Shown: in pieces, positions 1-5,441 of the stretch
How positions within the stretch are numbered: the first letter of the stretch is position 1
How the letters are laid out: each line of letters opens with the position of its first letter
From: Chloroflexota bacterium
GTDB lineage: Bacteria > Chloroflexota > Dehalococcoidia > GIF9 > AB-539-J10
DNA length: 13,016 nucleotides
Assembly (NCBI GenBank): GCA_015222255.1
Contig: JADFUX010000098.1
Location: 1 to 13,016, forward strand
Reading direction: 5' to 3'
Translations under genes and position numbers: made by a program
The notes under the pieces: generated by a model
Told to the model about the DNA's origin: nothing
What the model saw: only the letters and a program-made list of their open reading frames with translations
Databases searched by the model: none

Positions 1-1
1 G

Positions 2-178
2 TATGTATCCGAGCGTAAATCGGACACGAAGATAATCGAAGTCAATGCGGAACCAACCCCGCTTACCCATGAAGGGGTGTCGGACTATTTGATCCAGGGT
101 AAGACAGGCGAAATCTTGCCCCAAATCGCCAGAAGTGTGAAGGCTAAGATAGGGGAAAAATCGGGACCACACGGTTGA
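2..178 (+). CDS. Sir2-family NAD-dependent protein deacylase (3' end only)
   Basis: Only the last 58 codons are in the window; the gene begins upstream and ends at TGA 176-178. The frame reads through IIEVNAEPTPLTHEG and then a KTGEILPQIARSV segment. This matches the C-terminal end of the sirtuin Rossmann fold, where an I(V)E(I/V)N-x-E-P-T-P-L-T strand-and-turn contacts the NAD adenosine, followed by a G-K-x-G-E-x-L-P helix. Sirtuins remove acyl groups from lysines using NAD and release nicotinamide and O-acyl-ADP-ribose. The catalytic His and zinc cysteines would lie upstream and cannot be seen. A different NAD-binding protein is possible, but the EPTPLT plus GK.GE.LP pairing is characteristic. 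It converges with the minus-strand gene ending at 376. Confidence 0.75.
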   Translation, partial: YVSERKSDTKIIEVNAEPTPLTHEGVSDYLIQGKTGEILPQIARSVKAKIGEKSGPHG

Positions 179-375
179 ATGTCCCATCATTTGAAACCCC
201 ATTCGGGCGGGTCTGCCTGTGACCTACGTGATATCTACCGACGCCAATACTCTAAGGACTTGCTTGGTTCTCTATACTTTTGCCTTTTGAAGCAATTGGG
301 CTGGGGGTTTTCTAATGGGTAACAGCAACATCAGGGAACGCTAGAATGCATCCGACGGCAAAATCAAGCCCTATT

Positions 376-780
376 CTACCCCCTCCTCAATAGGTGCTCA
401 GCACTACGTAGTGCTGTTTTCTCTATTTGATGTCTCGCGGTAATTAGAATCTTATGCCAATCGCTGTAACAGTAGATACCTTGGAAAACCAGACCGCCTA
501 GAATTCCGTAGGATATCGGTGAAGCCAAGAAGCGAACCTCTGTTATCAGAACAAAAATCACTACCCCGGAACAGATAAGCCAATGGTGAAGGTGGACCCT
601 GTACTTCCCGAGAGGGATGATGATTGATTTGATCCTACCCTGTTTTCCACTTGTTTTGCCAGCCATGTATTTCGTTATCACAAAACCCAAAAGCCACCCC
701 GCAAAGAAGAGATAGCCAACAATAATACTAGTAACCACCAGTGATACTATGCAAATTGACCTTGTCTTCATCTGTGACAT
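376..780 (-). CDS. Small integral membrane protein with HLHHW and YSDWH motifs, unknown function
   Basis: Predicted 134-residue protein from ATG at 780. I chose this start over an upstream in-frame ATG at 852 because GGGAG lies 8 bases upstream and the extra 24 residues are polar with no clear ribosome site. Three hydrophobic segments are visible: about residues 9-36, 65-80 and 86-104. A conserved-looking His/aromatic motif HLHHW (63-67) opens the second segment, and YSDWHK (105-110) follows the third. A basic Lys/Gly-rich loop (40-60) separates segments 1 and 2. Paired His motifs at membrane edges can bind metal or haem, but that is inference and I do not recognise a named family. The tail is basic (ending HLLRRG). 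It stands alone on the minus strand, convergent with the sirtuin gene and downstream of acpS, with about 340 bases between. Confidence 0.6.
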   Translation of the reverse strand: MSQMKTRSICIVSLVVTSIIVGYLFFAGWLLGFVITKYMAGKTSGKQGRIKSIIIPLGKYRVHLHHWLICSGVVIFVLITEVRFLASPISYGILGGLVFQGIYCYSDWHKILITARHQIEKTALRSAEHLLRRG

Positions 781-1124
781 GCTCCATACTCCCGCTTTGC
801 CACATTCGTGCCTCCCTGGGACCAGACGCATCCAACCATTACTGTGTAGCATGTCTATTAGCTGCCTTCGTGACCGGAATCACTTTTCATGAAGTGGAAC
901 CTGCCGTATAGATATCGCCCCATACCTGATCTCTCCTCTATCATTTTCATGCTGATGACCACCCCTATCTATGAAGCTATGGCCCTCATGTGATAACCTG
1001 CGATTGCCTTACCCTGGCAAGCTATCCTTCTCCACTTCAACATGGCCTGTCTGAATCCAAACGCCACACAGCTTATCACCTTGGCTGGCATAGACACAAT
1101 CATACCAGGGAAATCCCTAGCTGG
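781..1124. other. Gene-poor gap between membrane-protein gene and acpS
   Basis: This stretch of about 340 bases holds no convincing gene, RNA or strong promoter. I see only a short inverted repeat CACTT-TTCATG-AAGTG near 890-905 and a 12-base palindrome AGGGAAATCCCT near 1107-1118. Neither is followed by a T-run on either strand, so I do not call a terminator for the hyp-acpS operon. Confidence 0.4.
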
Positions 1125-1484
1125 CTATGCGCCTATGGCTGCGGCAACGGCATAGTGCCTGGTATCGGAAAGGCTGACGGAGAATTCGCTCAAGTCTAAT
1201 TCCTTGGCTTTGTTTTCAGCTTTGCCGCAGAGTTTGACCAAGGGCTTGCCACGAGCGTCAGCAAGGATCTCAATTTCTCGCCAGTTGACTCCTTTGGCCC
1301 CGGTGCCCAATACCTTCATTACCGCTTCCTTACCAGCAAATCGACCAGCTAAAGATGAAACACGACTTTCACATATCTTGAGTTCAGCTTCGGTGTAAAT
1401 CCGATTCAGAAAGCGCTTACCCCATCTCTCGATTGCTAATTCGATGCGATGTATTTCTACAATATCAACGCCAATGGAGTTCAT
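1125..1484 (-). CDS. acpS: Holo-[acyl-carrier-protein] synthase AcpS
   Basis: 119 residues, the usual length for AcpS-type phosphopantetheinyl transferases. The enzyme transfers 4'-phosphopantetheine from CoA to a serine of apo-ACP, giving holo-ACP for fatty acid synthesis in the cytoplasm. Family motifs are complete: N-terminal IGVDIVEI with the Mg-binding Asp7, then GRFAGKEAVMK (48-57) with the second metal ligand Glu53, and a C-terminal SVSLSDTRHYAVA strand. The start at ATG 1484 places GVDIVEI at residue 5, as expected, and lies 20 bases inside the upstream protease gene. A GAGGAG sequence lies about 10 bases before the ATG. It is the last gene of the hyp operon and so probably depends on that promoter and translational coupling. 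The link to hydrogenase maturation is positional rather than biochemical. Confidence 0.95.
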   Translation of the reverse strand: MNSIGVDIVEIHRIELAIERWGKRFLNRIYTEAELKICESRVSSLAGRFAGKEAVMKVLGTGAKGVNWREIEILADARGKPLVKLCGKAENKAKELDLSEFSVSLSDTRHYAVAAAIGA

Positions 1485-1962
1485 CTTGCTCGGTCTCCTC
1501 TATCTCTTTCTTCACCAGTCTGGTGATTTCAGCCATTTTCTTTTCTACCTCCCACGACAGCTCTAGCCCCCAATCCACTGTCTTGGGCTCAATCCCAATA
1601 ATGACTGTGTTTCTGGGCTGTTTGCCTAACAAGTCTAGTATCCTCAAATTGTCTACTACACCCATTTGATGCAAAGACAATCTGATGGGCGAATCCAAGT
1701 TTACCTGATCAACACTGAAGCGGTAGATTGTTCCCGGCTCCCCACCTCCCTTAACAGCATCGATTATGATTAGCTTGTCTGCACTCTCGACAACAGATAG
1801 AATGTCTGGAGAAGTTCCGCTGTCTATGACCTCCAAGTTGGTGTAGCCCAAGTCATCTCCATTCAACGCTTGTACCAAGTGAATTCCAACCCCCTCATCT
1901 CGAAGGAGTAGATTGCCCACTCCCAAGACAACAATCTTTGGCTGGTTTGCCTTTTCTAGCAT
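1465..1962 (-). CDS. [NiFe] hydrogenase maturation endopeptidase (HybD/HycI family)
   Basis: 165 residues. This peptidase family cleaves the C-terminal extension from the [NiFe] hydrogenase large subunit once nickel has been inserted, allowing the active site to close. The N-terminal VLGVGNLLLRDEGVG motif (12-26) is diagnostic. The three residues that in HybD bind nickel/cadmium (Glu16, Asp62, His93) align with Glu23, Asp68 (in IIIDAVKGG) and His98 (in SLHQMG). The DSGTS turn near 47-51 matches the conserved D-G-G-T loop. It overlaps hypE by 7 bases (ATG within hypE's end) and acpS by 20 bases, so it is translationally coupled to both. Which hydrogenase it serves cannot be told, since no structural subunit is in the window; subtype naming (hycI, hyaD, hoxW) would be a guess. 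Confidence 0.92.
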   Translation of the reverse strand: MLEKANQPKIVVLGVGNLLLRDEGVGIHLVQALNGDDLGYTNLEVIDSGTSPDILSVVESADKLIIIDAVKGGGEPGTIYRFSVDQVNLDSPIRLSLHQMGVVDNLRILDLLGKQPRNTVIIGIEPKTVDWGLELSWEVEKKMAEITRLVKKEIEETEQDELHWR

Positions 1963-2960
1963 ATCCGTGGCAAAAGTTCTCCAGTCAGCATATCAACAAT
2001 TCGGGACGAACCTAGCTTTGTTTTCATTATTAGCTTGCCAGCATAGTCATTGGTTATCCTCCCAATGATGGCGGCGTTTCTGCCGTAGGGATTTTCCTTC
2101 ATTGTAGCCAAAATCCTATCAGCGTCATCAGGCTCAACTATAGCCACGAGTTTGCCTTCGTTGGCCACATAAATAGGATCGAAGCCCAAGAGCTCACAGG
2201 CAGCCCTAACTCCTTCAGCTATTGGTATCCTATCCTCCTCTACTATGATGCCCACATTGGATTGCTGGGCAAATTCGTTGAGAGTGGTAGCCAATCCACC
2301 TCTGGTAGGGTCACGAAGGGAATGAATCTTAGTTGAGGCTTCCAGCATTTGAGCGACCAATTTGTTGAGTGGGGCACAATCGCTTTCCACGGGCACGGAG
2401 AACTTTAATCCTTCACGCTGGCTCATAACAGCTATGCCATGGTCGCCAACAGTACCGCTCAAGATGACTTTATCCCCAGCCCTGGCATTGGCTCCCGAGA
2501 TATCGACTCCATCAGGTATGATACCTATTCCTGAAGTGTTGATGAATAGCTTGTCAGCCTGTCCCCGGTTTACTACCTTGGTATCTCCGGTGATTATGAC
2601 TACCTCGGCTTCCTCAGCGGATGCCTTTACTGACTGAAGTATGAGGTCAAGTTCACCCAAGGAGAAACCCTCTTCTATGATTAGGGATAGGCTTAAATAT
2701 GCCGGTTTAGATCCGCTCATGGATAAATCATTAACGGTGCCACAAACAGCCAACTTACCGATATCTCCCCCGGGAAAGAAGATGGGGTTGACTACGTAGC
2801 TATCGGTGGTGAAAGATAGGCGACCATTGGCTTCAAAGATAGCTGAATCATCAAGCCTGTTTAACATGGGATTAGCGAGAAAAGGAAGTAATTTCGCTTT
2901 CACTAGCTCGTGGCTTAATCTACCGCCACTGCCATGGGCTAGAAGGATAGCATCACTCAT
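1956..2960 (-). CDS. hypE: Hydrogenase expression/formation protein HypE
   Basis: 334 residues, normal for HypE. With HypF it makes the cyanide ligands of the [NiFe] site. HypF carbamoylates the C-terminal cysteine of HypE, and HypE then dehydrates the thiocarboxamide to thiocyanate with ATP, giving CN to the HypC-HypD iron. The PurM-like ATP-binding fold is visible: LAHGSGG at 7-13, the DSAIFE stretch near 38, TVNDLSMSG in the middle, the VIITGDTKVV loop, and SLRDPTRGGLAT. The protein ends in the hallmark PRIC, so the catalytic terminal Cys334 is intact. It starts 9 bases after the hypD stop and overlaps the following protease gene by 7 bases. HypF, its obligate partner, is not in the window. 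Confidence 0.97.
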   Translation of the reverse strand: MSDAILLAHGSGGRLSHELVKAKLLPFLANPMLNRLDDSAIFEANGRLSFTTDSYVVNPIFFPGGDIGKLAVCGTVNDLSMSGSKPAYLSLSLIIEEGFSLGELDLILQSVKASAEEAEVVIITGDTKVVNRGQADKLFINTSGIGIIPDGVDISGANARAGDKVILSGTVGDHGIAVMSQREGLKFSVPVESDCAPLNKLVAQMLEASTKIHSLRDPTRGGLATTLNEFAQQSNVGIIVEEDRIPIAEGVRAACELLGFDPIYVANEGKLVAIVEPDDADRILATMKENPYGRNAAIIGRITNDYAGKLIMKTKLGSSRIVDMLTGELLPRIC

Positions 2961-2969
2961 GGGTCGACT

Positions 2970-4103
2970 CTATATTCTGCCCCCAGAATTCTCAGAGTCC
3001 CGAGGCGATTCGTACTGACAGTAGGCGGCACAGGCACCTTCACTGGAGACCATGCAGGGACCAACCGGATTCTCTGGAGTGCAGAGTCCTCCAAAGAGCT
3101 TGCACTCAAGTGGTGTTGCTACGCCACGGAGTATGTCTCCACAGCGGCATCCCTTGGACTCACTTGCCGGCTCGTCGCTGGGAGCAAAGCGAAGCAATCC
3201 CGCAAAAGCCTTCTCAGCATCAAAACGTCGATATTTCTCATTAATCTTTAGACCGCTTTGAGAAACAACACCTATCCCTCGCCAGTTAGCATCGTCAACC
3301 TCAAAGGCCTCGTTCATTAGTTCTAAAGCTTTCGCATTTCCTTCAGGCCTCACCCCACGAGAGTAGGCTATTTCCACTTTTGGATGGCCACTCTCAATTT
3401 GCCGCACTAACTTGTCTATACAGAGCAGAATATCCAATGCCTCGAAACCCGAGATAGCGAAGGCAATGTTATGATTCTTGGGGATGAATTCATAAGGAGA
3501 AGAGCCGATTATGACGCTGACATGTCCCGGGCCAATGATACCGTCTAGCTTTACCTCGCCCAAATTGAGCAGTGCTCTCATTACGGGTGGGGTTAACTTG
3601 AGTAAGGAAAGGACATAGAAATTCTCTACTGTCTCTTGGTATGCCTTGGTTATGGAAGCAGCTATAGTTGGAGCTGTAGTCTCGAAGCCGATGCCGATAA
3701 ATACGACTGATCTCTTGGGATTAGCCTTGGCTATCTCCAAGGCATCCAGGGTGGAGTAGACAACCCTTACGTCTGCTCCTTCAGCCTTTGCCTGTTGCAA
3801 GGTAGAGTAGCTGCCGGGAACCCTTATCATATCTCCAAAGGTAGTGATAATGACACCAGGCAACCCGGCTAGGGCAATAGCTTTGTCTAAATCAGAGGTT
3901 GCTGTGACACACACTGGACAGCCCGGCCCCGATCTCATTTCAATCGTTCTAGGCACGAGCTGGCGAATTCCATATCTCATTATGGCATGCGTATGCCCGC
4001 CGCAGAATTCCATTAGCCTGATCGGCTTAGTGGAATGGTTGGCGATTTCTCGAGCTAGCCCCTTCGCTAGCTCGCTATTTTGGTACTCATCGATGAACTT
4101 CAC
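2970..4103 (-). CDS. hypD: Hydrogenase formation protein HypD (Fe-S scaffold)
   Basis: 377 residues. HypD carries a [4Fe-4S] cluster and, with HypC, forms the scaffold on which Fe(CN)2CO is assembled. Conserved elements are present: EFCGGHTHAIMRYG (32-45) with Cys34, SGPGCPVCVT (58-67) with Cys62 and Cys65, the IGFETTAPT region, and GPGHVSVIIG. A C-terminal cysteine-rich segment of about 50 residues has GCRCGDIL, LECKLFGGLC, GPCMV and ACAAYC groups that supply the cluster ligands. The start is GTG at 4103, inside hypC, giving a 17-base overlap. The only nearby ATG is out of frame. This implies translational coupling and near-equal output of the HypC-HypD partners. Confidence 0.97.
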   Translation of the reverse strand: MKFIDEYQNSELAKGLAREIANHSTKPIRLMEFCGGHTHAIMRYGIRQLVPRTIEMRSGPGCPVCVTATSDLDKAIALAGLPGVIITTFGDMIRVPGSYSTLQQAKAEGADVRVVYSTLDALEIAKANPKRSVVFIGIGFETTAPTIAASITKAYQETVENFYVLSLLKLTPPVMRALLNLGEVKLDGIIGPGHVSVIIGSSPYEFIPKNHNIAFAISGFEALDILLCIDKLVRQIESGHPKVEIAYSRGVRPEGNAKALELMNEAFEVDDANWRGIGVVSQSGLKINEKYRRFDAEKAFAGLLRFAPSDEPASESKGCRCGDILRGVATPLECKLFGGLCTPENPVGPCMVSSEGACAAYCQYESPRDSENSGGRI

Positions 4104-4317
4104 TGAGGCGTGCTATCTCTTCCAGGAGGTTCAGGGTCTCCTCGGCTTCAGCTTCATCCACGACGCCTATGGCATAGCCTGTATGAAGCAATACGTAGTC
4201 CCCTACCCTCACTTCCGGAGTGAGCACGATGCTGACTCTACGCTTCACTCCTCCAATCTCCGCTTCAGCTTCATCGCCTTCTATGGAGACAACTCTGACA
4301 GGTATGGCAAGGCACAT
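4087..4317 (-). CDS. hypC: Hydrogenase maturation chaperone HypC
   Basis: 76 residues, typical of the HypC/HupF family. HypC binds HypD and the hydrogenase large-subunit precursor and delivers the Fe(CN)2CO unit. It begins MCLAIPVRVV; after removal of Met1, Cys2 becomes the essential N-terminal cysteine that coordinates the iron. The OB-fold body is followed by VGDYVLLHTGYAIGVVDEAEAEET, the conserved family stretch (H-x-G-x-A), and an acidic C-terminal helix. There is no recognisable Shine-Dalgarno before ATG 4317. Instead a promoter -10 box ends about 10 bases upstream, which suggests a leaderless or near-leaderless transcript. It is the first gene of the hypCDE-protease-acpS operon. Confidence 0.96.
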   Translation of the reverse strand: MCLAIPVRVVSIEGDEAEAEIGGVKRRVSIVLTPEVRVGDYVLLHTGYAIGVVDEAEAEETLNLLEEIARLSEVHR

Positions 4318-4327
4318 CGCTTTGTGT

Positions 4328-4356
4328 ATTCTAGCCCAAGTTGGCCTTCAATTCAA
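4328..4356 (-). promoter_or_regulatory. Probable sigma70-type promoter of the hyp operon
   Basis: On the minus strand the bases read TTGAAT (4356-4351), a 17-base spacer, then TAGAAT (4333-4328). These match the -35 consensus at 4 of 6 and the -10 consensus at 5 of 6, with optimal spacing. Only 10 bases separate the -10 box from the hypC ATG at 4317, so transcription would start within a few bases of the start codon. That fits the lack of a ribosome-binding site there. No operator was recognised. Confidence 0.6.
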
Positions 4357-4644
4357 ACCGAATTCACCCCAAGATCGTTCAACCCTCAGCCTCGGTGGTA
4401 GCGAAAGGCTGAGAATGACGGGAGGGAGTCGCTCATCACTGGCGGTGCATTGTGCTAACCAGGGCCGGGTTTCATGACGGCTTCCTAACCTAGACGTGTG
4501 TTGTCCACAAAGCAAAATGATATCTTTTACCCATAGGCTCGAATGATACCCTTGGGTGAGGTCAAAGACCATAAGCTGTGGGCTACATTTATCCTTGTTG
4601 ATGATGTGAGGTAGCTCAGAAAGGAACTGCTCCTTCTACCGTAC
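4357..4644. other. Non-coding stretch upstream of hypC
   Basis: Apart from the hairpin repeat at 4385-4413 nothing in this stretch is convincing. A 74-codon minus-strand frame (4572-4348) exists, but it has no ribosome site and no recognisable protein, and it runs through the repeat and the hypC promoter. I treat it as chance. Confidence 0.4.
4385..4413. repeat. Hairpin-forming inverted repeat, possible interspersed-repeat remnant
   Basis: CTCAGCCT (4385-4392) and AGGCTGAG (4406-4413) are perfect 8-base inverted arms around a 13-base loop. The flank continues as AGAATGACGGGAGGGAG. CTGAGAATGAC/GTCATTCTCAG-like sequences often belong to short dispersed intergenic repeats in environmental genomes, so this may be one copy. 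That is a guess, since only one copy lies in the window. No T-run follows on either strand, so it is not a good intrinsic terminator. Confidence 0.4.
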
Positions 4645-4962
4645 TCACGTTTCCTCCCTGGGATGAACTGTGATGCCTGTCTCATAGCAGAGGACATCAG
4701 CAACGAGGGGGTTAGAGCGTCCTCTATTGTCCAGCGTTAGAGCTAGCACCTTGTCTCTTCCGTCCCCAGGTAGCCTAATAGTCGGAGGCTGAAGCCGATC
4801 GTAGAAAAGGCAATTAGGGTTGTCCCCAATCTGTCTAAGCCTGTTCAGCAGCCTCGTTGCCTGAGACAAGGAAATCTCTAGTTCCTGGGCTGACTCTCTC
4901 TGGGTGATTTGCCTCTGGAGAGCTTAAGTGAGTACCTGATGTCTTCTTAGGAACTTGAGCAC
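4645..4962 (-). pseudogene. Interrupted small HTH-like protein gene
   Basis: Read on the minus strand from GTG 4962, the frame gives VLKFLRRHQVLT, then TAA at 4926-4924. It continues in the same frame as ALQRQITQRESAQELEIS and SQATRLLNRLRQIG, and then runs about 55 residues to TGA at 4645. The segment Q-I-T-Q-R-E-S-A-Q-E-L-E-I-S-L-S-Q-A-T-R-L-L looks like a helix-turn-helix, where 'TQRE(S/A)AQELxIS' is followed by the recognition helix 'xSQATRLLNRL'. The C-terminal half (ending VHPREET) is unfamiliar. AAGGAG lies just upstream of the GTG. Sense continues on both sides of the stop, which suggests a nonsense-mutated gene; the alternative is a 74-91-residue protein started from a rare codon (TTG 4869). 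It lies divergent to the tRNA-tuf promoter. Confidence 0.4.
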
Positions 4963-5074
4963 ATCTCCTTTTCCAGAGGTGCTAGCTTAAGAACCGCTCA
5001 AGGTACAATTTGTACTTGTGGATTAAGGTATCATTCTACCTTGGAGCTAACAGCGACAGAGCTAACACCTCGAG

Positions 5075-5104
5075 TTGACATAGTGTACTCGCCTTCTTTA
5101 TACT
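5075..5104 (+). promoter_or_regulatory. Strong promoter of the tRNA-tuf operon
   Basis: A perfect -35 box TTGACA (5075-5080) is followed by an 18-base spacer and TATACT (5099-5104), 5 of 6 matches to the -10 consensus. Transcription would start near 5111, about 9 bases before the first tRNA. Such a consensus promoter fits very high demand for EF-Tu and tRNA. A 9-base direct repeat, GAGCTAACA, lies at 5044-5052 and 5059-5067 just upstream. Confidence 0.8.
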
Positions 5105-5119
5105 ATCGAGGCGAAACTT

Positions 5120-5192
5120 GCCCGAGTGGCGCAATGGTAGCGCAACCGACTTGTAATCGGTAGGCTAGCGGGTTCGAATCCCCTCTCGGGCT
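5120..5192 (+). tRNA. tRNA-Thr (anticodon TGT)
   Basis: The cloverleaf is readable: acceptor GCCCGAG/CTCGGGC, D-stem GCGC/GCGC, anticodon stem ACCGA/TCGGT with loop CTTGTAA (anticodon TGT at 5152-5154), and T-loop TTCGAAT. The discriminator is T5192 and CCA is not encoded. The T-stem GCGGG/CCCCT has one C-C mismatch at its second pair, which is unusual but not disabling. It is the first element of the tRNA-tuf transcript. Confidence 0.95.
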
Positions 5193-5233
5193 GGGTTGGA
5201 CTTTTCTAGTCGCTTTGTGGTAAATTAGAGGTG

Positions 5234-5316
5234 GGAGGGGTGCCGGAGTGGTTAATCGGAGCAGACTGTAAATCTGCCGCCTTTGGGCTTCGTGGGTTCG
5301 AATCCTACCCCCTCCA
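5234..5316 (+). tRNA. tRNA-Tyr (anticodon GTA)
   Basis: This is a class II tRNA with a long variable arm, 83 bases to the discriminator. Acceptor GGAGGGG pairs with CCCCTCC. The anticodon stem is GCAGA/TCTGC with loop CTGTAAA (GTA at 5268-5270), and the T-arm is GTGGG-TTCGAAT-CCTAC. The bases after discriminator A5316 are CCA (5317-5319), so the 3' end appears genomically encoded, unlike in the two flanking tRNA-Thr genes. Confidence 0.95.
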
Positions 5317-5327
5317 CCAGATAATAT

Positions 5328-5400
5328 GCCCACATAGCTCAGCAGGCAGAGCACGTTCTTGGTAAGAACGGGGTCACCAGTTCGAATCTGGTTGTGGGCT
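5328..5400 (+). tRNA. tRNA-Thr (anticodon GGT)
   Basis: Acceptor GCCCACA pairs with TGTGGGC. The anticodon stem is CGTTC/GAACG with loop TTGGTAA (GGT at 5361-5363), and the T-arm is CCAGT-TCGAATC-type with a standard loop. The discriminator is T5400 and CCA is not encoded. It ends 41 bases before the tuf ATG, so processing of this tRNA produces the 5' end of the tuf mRNA. With the TGT isoacceptor it covers the threonine codons. Confidence 0.95.
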
Positions 5401-5441
5401 GGGCAAATTCAGGTTACTGGATCAAAGAAAAGGGGGTCGTA

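Noticed and set aside
400..415. Perfect 16-base palindrome AGCACTACGTAGTGCT followed by GTTTTCTC, a candidate terminator for the sirtuin gene
   Set aside because: It lies inside the coding end of the minus-strand membrane protein, about 220 bases past the sirtuin stop. The T-run is broken, so it is not called.
1107..1118. Palindrome AGGGAAATCCCT after acpS as a terminator
   Set aside because: The 5-base arms leave a 2-base loop and there is no T-run.
990..1199. 69-codon plus-strand ORF overlapping the acpS 3' end
   Set aside because: No ribosome site. It is partly the antisense shadow of acpS, and its composition does not look like a protein.
4348..4572. 74-codon minus-strand ORF upstream of hypC
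   Set aside because: No ribosome site or family resemblance. It crosses a hairpin repeat and the probable hypC promoter.
5394..5441. Longer EF-Tu reading frame starting at 5394
   Set aside because: The start lies inside tRNA-Thr(GGT). ATG 5442 has a good ribosome site and gives the normal MAK-type EF-Tu start.
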